The translations under genes and the position numbers were made by a program. From the NCBI GenBank assembly GCA_003978375.1, contig QNZW01000078.1, positions 1 to 6,300 of the forward strand: a stretch of DNA of 6,300 nucleotides. The letters are read 5' to 3'. The notes under the pieces are model-generated. The model searched no databases and had not been told where the DNA came from. It worked only from the letters and a program-made list of their open reading frames with translations. Origin of the DNA: Sulfurovum sp. (GTDB lineage Bacteria > Campylobacterota > Campylobacteria > Campylobacterales > Sulfurovaceae). Shown one piece after another: positions 1-6,226 of this stretch; positions within the stretch are counted from its first letter, which is position 1; every line of letters starts with the position of its first letter.

Positions 1-213
1 TTACGAGGTCATACAGACAATAAAGGAAATGATAAAATAAACAAAATTTTATCAGAAAAAAGAGCGTTGAGTGTAAAAAATGCACTGATTCAAAGGGGTA
101 TTGCTCCAGAAAGAATTACTGCAAAAGGTATGTCAGATACGCAACCTATTGAAACAAATGACACAGAAGAGGGACGAGCACTCAACAGACGCGTAGATAT
201 TGCCACCATATAA
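1..213 (+). CDS. OmpA-family peptidoglycan-binding protein, C-terminal fragment
   Basis: The window opens inside this gene; frame 1 is open to a TAA at 211-213 and gives 70 residues. They match the second half of an OmpA C-terminal domain, which binds peptidoglycan non-covalently in the periplasm. The fragment starts LRGHTDNKG, with the Asp (D6) that binds diaminopimelate in this family. It continues with N14, L17-S18 and R21, the family pattern NxxLSxxRA, where the Arg is the second ligand contact. It then has the segment RGIAPERITAKGMSD and ends with the usual ALNRRVDI. The N-terminal part is outside the window, so I cannot say whether it is a porin-like beta-barrel protein, a Pal-like lipoprotein or another architecture. 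The gene shares strand with recA but is separated from it by about 200 bases with likely hairpins, so it is probably a separate unit. Confidence 0.93.
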   Translation, partial: LRGHTDNKGNDKINKILSEKRALSVKNALIQRGIAPERITAKGMSDTQPIETNDTEEGRALNRRVDIATI

Positions 214-228
214 TCTACAAATTTAATA

Positions 229-265
229 TTTTACATCTTCAAATATCATTTTTAAAGGTGTAAAA
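229..265 (+). terminator. Possible hairpin just downstream of the OmpA-family gene
   Basis: TTTTACATCTT (229-239) can pair with AAGGTGTAAAA (255-265) in RNA, giving 11 pairs with one U-G wobble and a 15-base loop. It starts 15 bases after the OmpA-family stop codon. The stem is followed by A residues and a mixed pyrimidine stretch rather than a clean U-run, so it is a weak intrinsic terminator at best. It could instead protect the mRNA 3' end. A second small inverted repeat, TCTATTT (269-275) and AAATAGA (281-287), follows it. Confidence 0.4.
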
Positions 266-290
266 AAATCTATTTTCTCTAAATAGAAAT

Positions 291-317
291 AAAAATATGT
301 CAATTTGACATATTTTT
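291..317. terminator. Perfect 27-bp palindrome between OmpA-family gene and recA
   Basis: AAAAATATGTCAA (291-303) is followed by one T (304) and its exact reverse complement (305-317). As RNA it forms a long hairpin whose 3' arm ends in five U, with five A at the 5' side, the layout of an AT-rich bidirectional intrinsic terminator. That would close the OmpA-family transcript before the recA promoter. The core TGTCA-N3-TGACA also has dyad symmetry suited to a dimeric regulator, so an operator is the alternative. TTGACA at 305-310 matches a -35 consensus, but no good -10 lies 16-18 bases downstream. Confidence 0.5.
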
Positions 318-334
318 GCAATTTCTTCCAAAAA

Positions 335-385
335 TATACTAAACTGCTAATATGACTAAATAAACTCTGATTATTTAGATAAAAT
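335..385 (+). promoter_or_regulatory. Probable recA promoter region with 8-bp inverted repeat
   Basis: Three -10-like hexamers lie between the 27-bp palindrome and the recA start: TATACT (335-340), TAATAT (348-353) and TAAAAT (380-385). None has a convincing -35 partner, which is usual for the main sigma factor of Campylobacter and its relatives, so I cannot choose between them. An inverted repeat, CTAAATAA (356-363) and TTATTTAG (371-378) with a 7-base spacer, overlaps this region and could be an operator or a leader hairpin. I see no LexA-type SOS box. C. jejuni and H. pylori lack LexA, so SOS control in the E. coli manner is not expected. Confidence 0.4.
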
Positions 386-403
386 GATTTCAATAAAAAG
401 GCT

Positions 404-408
404 AAGGA
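404..408 (+). promoter_or_regulatory. recA ribosome binding site, decides the start codon
   Basis: AAGGA at 404-408 is the only good Shine-Dalgarno match. It is 1 base from the first in-frame ATG (410), 7 bases from the second (416) and 13 from the third (422). The spacing favours the ATG at 416, giving a protein starting MAMDANKQK. Confidence 0.75.
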
Positions 409-415
409 AATGACA

Positions 416-1450
416 ATGGCAATGGATGCAAATAAACAAAAAGCACTGGACATGGCTATCAAGCAAATAGATAAAACGTTTGGTAAGGGTACACTCATGA
501 GATTGGGTGATAAAGAGTTTGAACCAATCGAATCTATATCTACTGGCTCACTTGGGCTAGATATGGCATTAGGTATTGGGGGGATTCCACAAGGGCGTGT
601 TATTGAAATATATGGGCCGGAATCTTCAGGGAAGACAACGTTAGCACTTCAGACGATTGCTTCTGGCCAAAAAAAAGGTATGATTTGTGCATTTATTGAT
701 GCAGAACATGCGTTAGATGTTGCATATGCTAAAAATTTGGGCGTAGATACTGACAATCTTTTTGTATCTCAACCAGATTTTGGTGAACAAGCATTAGATG
801 TTTTAGAGACCTTGGCACGTTCAGGAGCAGTGGATTTAATTATTGTGGACTCCGTTGCTGCATTGACGCCAAAAACAGAAATAGAGGGGGATATGGGTGA
901 TACACATGTAGGACTTCAAGCAAGACTTATGTCACAAGCACTTCGTAAACTTACAGCTATACTCCACAAGACCAATACAACAGTTATTTTCATTAATCAG
1001 ATTCGTATGAAGATAGGAACGATGGGATATGGTTCACCTGAGACAACCACAGGAGGAAATGCTTTGAAATTTTATTGTTCTATACGTATAGATGTAAGAC
1101 GTATAGCAACACTCAAACAAGGTGAATCTAGTATTGGTAACCGCGTAAAAGCAAAAGTGGTTAAAAATAAAGTAGCACCTCCTTTTAGACAAGCAGAGTT
1201 TGATATCATGTTTGGTGAGGGTATCTCTTTTGTGGGAGAACTTATTGACTATGGTGTTAAAATGGATATTATTGATAAATCAGGTGCATGGTTTAGCTAT
1301 GGTACAGAAAAATTAGGTCAAGGGAAAGAGAATGCTAAAATTACTATTAAAGAAAATCCTGAAATGATGGCAGAAATAGAAGCTAAAATAAAAGAAGCTC
1401 TTGGCTGGGGTGACGGACTTACCGTAGATGAGAGTGAAATGCAAGAATAA
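416..1450 (+). CDS. recA: RecA recombinase
   Basis: RecA forms ATP-dependent filaments on single-stranded DNA and catalyses strand exchange in recombination and repair. The protein is 344 residues from the preferred ATG at 416; an ATG two codons earlier at 410 is too close to the Shine-Dalgarno. The numbering below is from 416. The Walker A loop GPESSGKTT is at 67-75, the catalytic Glu of DAEHALD at about 97, and Walker B ([10 protein letters not shown]) at 141-150. DNA-binding loop L1 lies around [14 protein letters not shown], and L2 spans NQIRMKIG to TTTGGNALK (about 194-218). The C-terminal domain ends in an acidic tail (VDESEMQE). Length and motifs are complete, so it should be functional. 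One oddity is Cys221 in FYCSIRID, where E. coli RecA has Ala (FYASVRLD). The gene is apparently monocistronic: the next gene converges on it 44 bases downstream. In C. jejuni and H. pylori recA is followed by eno, which is absent here. Confidence 0.98.
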   Translation: MAMDANKQKALDMAIKQIDKTFGKGTLMRLGDKEFEPIESISTGSLGLDMALGIGGIPQGRVIEIYGPESSGKTTLALQTIASGQKKGMICAFIDAEHALDVAYAKNLGVDTDNLFVSQPDFGEQALDVLETLARSGAVDLIIVDSVAALTPKTEIEGDMGDTHVGLQARLMSQALRKLTAILHKTNTTVIFINQIRMKIGTMGYGSPETTTGGNALKFYCSIRIDVRRIATLKQGESSIGNRVKAKVVKNKVAPPFRQAEFDIMFGEGISFVGELIDYGVKMDIIDKSGAWFSYGTEKLGQGKENAKITIKENPEMMAEIEAKIKEALGWGDGLTVDESEMQE

Positions 1451-1494
1451 GACAATACGCGTAAGCCTACATTGTATAAGAGAGGATGGAAAAG
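1451..1494. other. Convergent intergenic gap, recA and PqiA-like gene
   Basis: This 44-base gap separates the ends of two converging transcripts. I found only an 8-bp palindrome TACGCGTA (1456-1463) inside a weak ACAAT/ATTGT inverted repeat, and no GC-rich stem followed by a T-run on either strand. Transcripts may therefore overlap at their 3' ends. Confidence 0.5.
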
Positions 1495-2325
1495 CTATTT
1501 TTGTTTGTTAGTCTTTTTTTGGTGCAACATTTTATCAGCACTAAGACTTACTATCATGGAGACAAGGACATAAGCTAGAAAGAAGTAAAGTCCGACTTCT
1601 ACTTCTGCACGGCTTACATCACCTTTATTCGCAGTAAGATAGACTAAAAATATAGCAACAACAAAGACATCTATCATAGACCATTTTCCAATAAGTTTAA
1701 AAAAATTAACGATATTATGGGCAAATTTATTTTTTATGAAAAAAGAGACAAAGAGTAGTGAGAGTATTTTAAGTATAGGCGTAAGTACAGAAAAAAGAAA
1801 AATAACTAAGGCAACTACAATATCACCACCTTTCCAAAGTTTGGTAATAGATCCTGCTATGCCTTTAGATTCAAAGGAGAGTACAATATCTCCTAAATAG
1901 TCTACTTCTTTATGAATGGTAACCATCAAAATAGGCGTGATAAGTCCAAAAAACAATGCAATCATTGCAGCAATGGCACCTACAATAGTAAATTTACGCA
2001 ATGACATAAAAAAATAAGAAAGAAGTAACAATAACACTAGGGCTATCATAAAATAAGAAGTAAATACTTTTGCCTCTTTCATGGCATGAGTCTGTTGTGT
2101 CTTTATTGCATCTAAACTGGTTTTTGTTTCATCATTATATAGATCACCTAAGATGCTTTTGGCAAATTTGGAGAGTTGTCTTTTGGCTTGTTCTGTTGCA
2201 CCTTTATGACTGATTAACTCTGTGGTATATTGCTCATAGGCAATGGCATAATAATAGGCCTTTGTTCCAAAATAAAGCATAAGAGATAAAAGTAGAGCAA
2301 GTAAAAAATAAATTATTTTTTTCAT
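1495..2325 (-). CDS. PqiA-like (paraquat-inducible protein A family) inner-membrane protein
   Basis: The 276-residue protein is mostly hydrophobic, with about six predicted membrane segments near residues 4-24, 88-106, 112-135, 168-196, 215-231 and 244-263. Residues 25-87 form a charged, probably helical soluble segment between the first two. The PqiA-family signature is the stretch LIGKWSMIDVFVVAIFLVYL (211-230), together with GLITPIL (127-133) and VLTPILKIL (180-188). Known PqiA and YebS work with MCE-domain proteins PqiB and YebT in envelope lipid transport. They carry two such domains and CxxC zinc-binding motifs. This protein has one domain, no cysteine at all, and no MCE partner in the window, so transfer of that function is uncertain. 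It is the last gene of the leftward operon, 6 bases after the propeller gene. Its own Shine-Dalgarno is poor (GAAG well upstream), which suggests translational coupling. The family call is fairly sure; the role is unknown. Confidence 0.8.
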   Translation of the reverse strand: MKKIIYFLLALLLSLMLYFGTKAYYYAIAYEQYTTELISHKGATEQAKRQLSKFAKSILGDLYNDETKTSLDAIKTQQTHAMKEAKVFTSYFMIALVLLLLLSYFFMSLRKFTIVGAIAAMIALFFGLITPILMVTIHKEVDYLGDIVLSFESKGIAGSITKLWKGGDIVVALVIFLFSVLTPILKILSLLFVSFFIKNKFAHNIVNFFKLIGKWSMIDVFVVAIFLVYLTANKGDVSRAEVEVGLYFFLAYVLVSMIVSLSADKMLHQKKTNKQK

Positions 2326-2331
2326 AATGTA

Positions 2332-3276
2332 TTATAACACTTCAAAGTAGATTAACAAGGTTTTTTCAAAAAAGTTATCTCCATTGTCACTCACCATAAC
2401 ATAACGGTTTTTTCCTACACGTGCCAAACCTTCAAAGTTATCTACGCTCCAACCCTCATGGGTGCTCATTTTTGCTAATACTTGGGTAGGACACAGATGA
2501 TTTTTGCAGTTTTGAATGTATACTTTTTTAAGTGTGATGACCAAAGGGTGTAGCAAACCTGTGTAAGAGCGTTCTAAAACAAGTATATTACCATCATCCA
2601 TCACTTCCATTGCAACAAGGCCAGATCTGCCTTCAGGTTCGGCTTTGAAATGCCATTTTTTACCATTGAGTGCATAGATAGTTTGGTATTTTTTATCATC
2701 TTTTTTTAAAGGCCATTCTGTAGCGGTTAGTATGCCATAGCGTTTATGCCATGCAAGTGATTCAAGAGACTTGTTTTTGCTTCTGTATCCAGAAGGATTT
2801 CTAAGTACACGAGGTAATTTGTACTTACGTATAAGATTGCCTCTTTTGACACTGTTTTTATGAAACCATCCTATCTTTGCTTTGCCTTCAAAAGAGATAA
2901 GTAATTTTCCTTTTCCATCAAGTGTAAGTCCTTCAGAATCTCGTTTCCATTTTTTAAAGCGTTTGCCTTTTTTATTTTTTAATGTATTGGCACTTAGAGG
3001 CTTGAGTTGCGTGATAGTGTTATGAAATAATGCACGGAAAGAAAAGAGTGTTCCTTCGTCACCTACAAAATATAAAATATGTTTTTTGGGATCATAACCT
3101 ACATCAGAAAGTTCGGCAAATTTAACCCCTTGTATGTAATCAAAAGCGAGTTGCTTTTGATCTAATATTTTGATTTGCATAAATTGATGATTGGTAAGTT
3201 TAGGGGTAATCTGTACAGTAGTGATTTGGGCAGATAATGCTCCTAAAAAAATAAGAAACCAAAAAAATATTTTCAT
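2332..3276 (-). CDS. Secreted phytase/esterase-like beta-propeller protein
   Basis: The protein is 314 residues with an N-terminal signal peptide (about residues 1-16, FLIFLGALSA before Gln17), so it is probably periplasmic. The rest resembles the family named 'esterase-like activity of phytase', a beta-propeller fold. The recurring acidic motifs are ELSDVGYD (55-62), VGDEGTLFSF (71-80), RDSEGLTLD (112-120), SLESLAW (170-176), ATEW (185-188), VLERSY (233-238), DNFEGLA (279-285) and VSDNGDN (295-301). Repeated SEGL/LESL/FEGL-type blades are typical of this family. C257 and C262 could form a disulfide. Substrate and activity are not known for most members, and phytase activity should not be assumed. 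Its start overlaps the lspA stop by 4 bases (ATGA), which indicates translational coupling in the glmM-lspA operon. It lacks a strong Shine-Dalgarno of its own. Confidence 0.8.
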   Translation of the reverse strand: MKIFFWFLIFLGALSAQITTVQITPKLTNHQFMQIKILDQKQLAFDYIQGVKFAELSDVGYDPKKHILYFVGDEGTLFSFRALFHNTITQLKPLSANTLKNKKGKRFKKWKRDSEGLTLDGKGKLLISFEGKAKIGWFHKNSVKRGNLIRKYKLPRVLRNPSGYRSKNKSLESLAWHKRYGILTATEWPLKKDDKKYQTIYALNGKKWHFKAEPEGRSGLVAMEVMDDGNILVLERSYTGLLHPLVITLKKVYIQNCKNHLCPTQVLAKMSTHEGWSVDNFEGLARVGKNRYVMVSDNGDNFFEKTLLIYFEVL

Positions 3277-3791
3277 TTAATTTTAGACTTCTTTGGGGAG
3301 AAATAGACCATCACTAGTATAAGGACGAAAGCGACATCTATGGCTATATCAGCATAGTTAAAAACAGCATACTTAAAGCCACAATGCCATGCAATATAAT
3401 CTACAACGCCTTGATGTATAAATCTATCATATACATTTCCTAATGCACCACCAACAAGCAAGCCAGCAGGTATAGCATAGTGAAGATAATATTTTTCTTT
3501 AAAAATAATAAATATAAGTATCAACACAAGACCGCCTTGTATCCATTTCATCCAAGTACCCAAAAAAGCAAACATACTAAAAGCTACACCTTTATTGAAA
3601 TAAAGCTCTAAGTTAATACATTTCCCTTTTTTTAGTAAAGTACCATTGAGTACATCTTCACTAGGTGATGAGACAGAAGTGGAGGTTACTTGGTGCAGTT
3701 GGTATGCAGTATCGACTGCCCATGTCTTGATGGCTTGGTCTATTAAAAAAGTACTCACAAGAAGAGAAAGAAAAACAATAATTCCTCGCAT
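3273..3791 (-). CDS. lspA: Lipoprotein signal peptidase (signal peptidase II)
   Basis: LspA is the inner-membrane aspartic protease that cleaves the signal peptide of prolipoproteins after diacylglyceryl transfer. The 172 residues contain the family landmarks: the first membrane helix with DQAIK (18-22), NKGVAF (66-71), GGALGNVYDR (114-123), VVDYI (129-133) and FNYAD (144-148). The catalytic dyad should be D131 and D148, by correspondence with D124 and D143 of Pseudomonas aeruginosa LspA. Four membrane segments fit the hydrophobic stretches. The loop after the first helix, residues about 28-60, is longer and more polar (Ser/Thr-rich) than in E. coli-type enzymes. The ATG overlaps the glmM TAA by one base (TAATG), and the stop overlaps the next start by four, so translation is probably coupled. 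glmM-lspA adjacency is also found in C. jejuni and H. pylori. Confidence 0.97.
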   Translation of the reverse strand: MRGIIVFLSLLVSTFLIDQAIKTWAVDTAYQLHQVTSTSVSSPSEDVLNGTLLKKGKCINLELYFNKGVAFSMFAFLGTWMKWIQGGLVLILIFIIFKEKYYLHYAIPAGLLVGGALGNVYDRFIHQGVVDYIAWHCGFKYAVFNYADIAIDVAFVLILVMVYFSPKKSKIK

Positions 3792-5128
3792 TATGCCAAT
3801 GCTTTCTTGAAAAATGTTTCACATTCTTGCATGATTGTATGTAGCTTTTGCTCATCTTTTCCTTCGAGTAAAAGACGTATTTTATTTTCTGTACCAGAGT
3901 AACGAAAGAGGTATCTCATGCCCAATTTTTTGATTTTGTTTTGTAATACATCTAATGCCTCAATAGAATCAAGGGACTTTTTCTCTTTGATAGTCAGGTT
4001 GACTAAAAGTTGAGGATAAGACTCATAAGGGTTAAAGGCTTGTGAAGCTTTTTTCCCTGTTTTGATTAAATAAGCTAAGGCTTGTAGTGCAGAAGAGAGA
4101 CCATCTCCTGTTTTAGCATAATCAGAGAAAATAATATGCCCACTTTGCTCTCCACCAAAGTTCATTCCATTCTTTTGCATCATCTCAACAACATTTTTAT
4201 CGCCCACTGCAGCACGAAGTAGTGTCAAGTTTTCAGAAGAGAGATACTCATCTAACCCTTGGTTGCTCATCACGGTAGCTACCATACCATTACCTCTAAG
4301 CAGGTCTTGGTTTTTTAAATGCACGGCAAGGACTCCCATGAGTTTGTCTCCATCAATAACCTCACCGGTTTCGTCTACCATGACAACCCTATCTGCATCG
4401 CCATCGAGGGCAATACCAATATCTGCACGTACATCTAAGACTTTTTTTGCTATGTTTTCAGGATGCATTGCACCACATCCTTCATTGATATTAAATCCAT
4501 TAGGTTCATCCCCTATTACAACAACATCTGCACCAAGTTCTTGAAGAATAGTAGGCCCTACAATATATCCTGCACCATTGGCACAATCAATAACCACCCT
4601 TTTCCCTGCTAAGCTAAGTTCGTTTGGAAAAGAGTTTTTAATATGCACAATATAACGCCCAATAACATCATCTATACGCTTAGATTTTCCTATTTTTTTT
4701 TCGATGGCTTGTGAAGAATCCAAGGCTTTATCGTCTTTAAAAATTGCTTCAATCTTCTCTTCTTTATCTCGGTTTAACTTATTTCCCTGATGGTCAAAAA
4801 ATTTAATACCATTATCATAATAGGGATTATGTGATGCAGAAATCATAATCCCTGCATCACAACGCATATTTTCTGTTAAAAATGCAATGGCTGGTGTGGG
4901 CATTGGCCCTATTTGAATCACATCAAATCCTACAGCGGTCAAGCCAGAGACCATAGCATTTTCTATCATATAACCACTGCGTCTGGTATCTTTACCTACT
5001 AAAATTTTATTGGTTTTAGAAAGTTGTCTAAAATAAATCCCTGTTGCCATAGCTAAACGCATCGCATTGACTGCAGAGACTTTTTTACCTGCTTTTCCTC
5101 GTACGCCATCTGTTCCGAAAAGTTCCAA
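3791..5128 (-). CDS. glmM: Phosphoglucosamine mutase
   Basis: GlmM interconverts glucosamine-6-phosphate and glucosamine-1-phosphate in the cytoplasm, feeding UDP-GlcNAc for peptidoglycan and LPS; it is normally essential. The protein has 445 residues, the usual length. The N terminus [10 protein letters not shown] is typical. The active-site loop ISASHNP is at 96-102, with S99 the phosphorylated serine. The Mg-binding loop DGDADR is at 242-247, the sugar-binding loop GGEQSGH at 325-331, and the phosphate-binding loop RYSGTEN at 409-415. The start codon is TTG (5128-5126 on the minus strand). No in-frame ATG near it would preserve the conserved ELFGTDG start, and a good Shine-Dalgarno lies 6 bases upstream. 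It is the first gene of the leftward operon with lspA, the propeller gene and the PqiA-like gene. Confidence 0.98.
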   Translation of the reverse strand: MELFGTDGVRGKAGKKVSAVNAMRLAMATGIYFRQLSKTNKILVGKDTRRSGYMIENAMVSGLTAVGFDVIQIGPMPTPAIAFLTENMRCDAGIMISASHNPYYDNGIKFFDHQGNKLNRDKEEKIEAIFKDDKALDSSQAIEKKIGKSKRIDDVIGRYIVHIKNSFPNELSLAGKRVVIDCANGAGYIVGPTILQELGADVVVIGDEPNGFNINEGCGAMHPENIAKKVLDVRADIGIALDGDADRVVMVDETGEVIDGDKLMGVLAVHLKNQDLLRGNGMVATVMSNQGLDEYLSSENLTLLRAAVGDKNVVEMMQKNGMNFGGEQSGHIIFSDYAKTGDGLSSALQALAYLIKTGKKASQAFNPYESYPQLLVNLTIKEKKSLDSIEALDVLQNKIKKLGMRYLFRYSGTENKIRLLLEGKDEQKLHTIMQECETFFKKALA

Positions 5129-5190
5129 AGTGATTCCTTAAAAAGTTATATTCCTAAATTTTAACCGAAACTTCGTTAAGATATGCACAT
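5129..5190. promoter_or_regulatory. Divergent promoter region, glmM operon and TraB-family gene
   Basis: These 62 bases must hold promoters for both directions. Rightward, TAAGAT (5177-5182) or the overlapping GATATG (5180-5185) is a plausible -10 box that would start transcription almost at the ATG at 5191, giving a leaderless or nearly leaderless mRNA. No good Shine-Dalgarno precedes that ATG. Leftward, TATAAC and TAAAAT hexamers lie upstream of the glmM Shine-Dalgarno. An imperfect inverted repeat, TTAACCGAA (5161-5169) and TTCGTTAA (5172-5179) with one extra C, sits between the two and could be an operator shared by both genes. Confidence 0.45.
5135..5140 (-). promoter_or_regulatory. glmM ribosome binding site supporting a TTG start
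   Basis: On the minus strand TAAGGA ends 6 bases before the TTG at 5128. This strong, well-spaced site, together with the conserved N-terminal residues, fixes TTG as the start codon. Confidence 0.8.
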
Positions 5191-6081
5191 ATGAAGAAAA
5201 TATTTTATGCTTTTATGCTTCTTTTGTTTTGTGCTTGTGCTAAAAGCAATGCACATACGCCTATGTTATGGGAGATAAGTGGCAAAAATATGCACAGAAC
5301 CTCCTATATTTTTGGTACTTTTCATACCAAAGATAGGAAAATAAATCAATTGAACAGTAGTGTATATGCCACACTAAAACACACACAAAGAGTCTATACA
5401 GAAATTAAATTAAATAAAAAAAATGCAAAAAAAATTTTCTCTATGTCTAGACTTAAAAAACCTGTGCCTTTAAAAAATAGACTGCACTATAAAACACGCA
5501 AAAAACTTTTGCTTTTTCTTAAGCAACATACTTCTAGACTTACCTTTAACGCTTTAGCACAGTATAAAACATGGGCAATTGCAATGATGATGAACAATGA
5601 AAATGAAAAAAAAGTACACAAAAATAGACTTTTTATGGATGAGATGCTTAGGGCGTATGCCAAAAAAAAACATATTAAAACAGGTGGCTTAGAAAGCCCC
5701 AAAGAACAACTTGTCTATTTTGATAGACTCTCAAATACACAACAAGAACAGCTTTTACTTTCTGTAATCAATAAACTAGACAACAAAGCCTATGAAAATG
5801 CTTTAACACAGTGGTATAACAAAGGCAATCCTAATGGATTTTTAACCATTCAAAAACGTTTTTCTTCGCATACGCTAAAACAAAAAAAGCTTGATAAAGT
5901 CTTGACACAGGGCTTATTGATAGAACGCAATACACGTTTTGCAAGACGTATAGATATACTGTTGCAAAATGTAAAAAAATATCGTTATTTTTTTGCCATA
6001 GGTGCTGGGCATCTTTCAGGGAAGAAAGGGGTTTTGCAAAAGCTAAGAGTACTGGGGTATACTTTAAAAAAAATAGATTGA
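5191..6081 (+). CDS. TraB/GumN-family protein, probable envelope lipoprotein
   Basis: The 296-residue protein has a short signal peptide (residues 1-16 or to 21). FCAC at 13-16 is an imperfect lipobox with Phe rather than Leu at -3, so C16 may be lipidated; otherwise a signal peptidase I cut near SNA21 is possible. The mature part matches the TraB/GumN family, related to the Tiki metalloproteases. It has LWEIS (26-30) and the first GxxH motif GTFH (42-45). A conserved Glu follows at E71, then KTWAIAM (126-132), the acidic D150 in FMDEML, and GGLESPKEQ (165-173). The C-terminal part has ERN (245-247), the second GxxH motif GAGH (271-274), and the closing LGY (288-290). The family's GxxH histidines and Glu are metal ligands or catalytic in characterised Tiki proteins; activity in bacterial members is largely unproven. 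The gene is divergent from glmM-lspA and lysine-rich like its neighbours. The family call is sure, the function open. Confidence 0.88.
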   Translation: MKKIFYAFMLLLFCACAKSNAHTPMLWEISGKNMHRTSYIFGTFHTKDRKINQLNSSVYATLKHTQRVYTEIKLNKKNAKKIFSMSRLKKPVPLKNRLHYKTRKKLLLFLKQHTSRLTFNALAQYKTWAIAMMMNNENEKKVHKNRLFMDEMLRAYAKKKHIKTGGLESPKEQLVYFDRLSNTQQEQLLLSVINKLDNKAYENALTQWYNKGNPNGFLTIQKRFSSHTLKQKKLDKVLTQGLLIERNTRFARRIDILLQNVKKYRYFFAIGAGHLSGKKGVLQKLRVLGYTLKKID

Positions 6082-6198
6082 CTGTTCTATAGCTTGATGA
6101 GCTTTACCAAAATTACAGCATATCCCACACTTCACTTTGACTACAAAAGAGAATTGCCTAAAAGAAAAGAGGCTATACTCTAAGTATGACTCTGCTTT
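6082..6198. other. Intergenic stretch without a convincing gene
   Basis: Downstream of the TraB-family stop I see no complete gene with a start codon and ribosome site. A rightward 28-codon frame (ATG 6097, stop 6181-6183) has no Shine-Dalgarno. A leftward open frame (6210 to stop 6064-6066) has no ATG. No clear intrinsic terminator follows the TraB-family gene. Confidence 0.5.
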
Positions 6199-6226
6199 CT
6201 TAATGCTAATTTAATGTTATTTTAGC
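6199..6226 (+). promoter_or_regulatory. Tandem TTAAT half-sites, candidate OmpR-family response-regulator box
   Basis: CTTAAT (6199-6204), TTTAAT (6210-6215) and TTTAGC (6221-6226) are spaced exactly 11 bases apart, one helical turn. OmpR/PhoB-family regulators bind head-to-tail repeats with this spacing, and the first two units fit the known Salmonella PmrA box, CTTAAT-N5-CTTAAT. A possible -10 hexamer TATTAT follows at 6227-6232. The site lies upstream of the gene that begins at the right edge and probably controls it. Confidence 0.5.

Noticed and set aside
305..340. Consensus promoter from TTGACA (305-310) and TATACT (335-340)
   Set aside because: The 24-base spacer is too long for a sigma-70-type promoter; TTGACA is explained by the palindrome.
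410..415. recA start at the ATG at 410
   Set aside because: The Shine-Dalgarno is only 1 base away. The ATG at 416 has a 7-base spacer, so 410 is possible but less likely.
223..498. Leftward 91-codon open frame across the recA upstream region and recA start
   Set aside because: It runs antisense over the first 27 codons of recA and through palindromic AT-rich DNA, has no ribosome binding site, and its residues are those expected of random AT-rich sequence.
1451..1475. Intrinsic terminator after recA
   Set aside because: Only a 5-base ACAAT/ATTGT stem and a TACGCGTA palindrome are present, without a T-run.
3661..3855. Leftward 64-codon frame overlapping lspA and the end of glmM
   Set aside because: It is an out-of-frame shadow of two well-supported genes on the same strand.
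4263..4544. Rightward 93-codon frame inside glmM
   Set aside because: It is antisense to the conserved core of GlmM, and its Ser/Thr/Pro-rich composition is typical of a shadow frame.
5183..5194. Three-codon upstream ORF (M-H-I-stop) overlapping the TraB-family ATG
   Set aside because: An ATG this close in AT-rich DNA is easily chance, and it has no properly spaced Shine-Dalgarno.
5487..5702. Leftward 71-codon frame inside the TraB-family gene
   Set aside because: It is antisense to conserved TraB-family motifs and has no independent support.
6097..6183. Rightward 28-codon small ORF (MSFTKITAYP...) after the TraB-family stop
   Set aside because: It has no ribosome binding site and is simply the TraB frame continued past its stop. 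Length alone is not evidence.
6064..6210. Leftward open frame with a cysteine-rich stretch (KCGICCNFGKAH)
   Set aside because: It looks protein-like and could be a gene remnant, but it has no ATG, only a GTG without a Shine-Dalgarno, and it overlaps the end of the TraB-family gene. A protein search finding homologues with this stretch would revive it.
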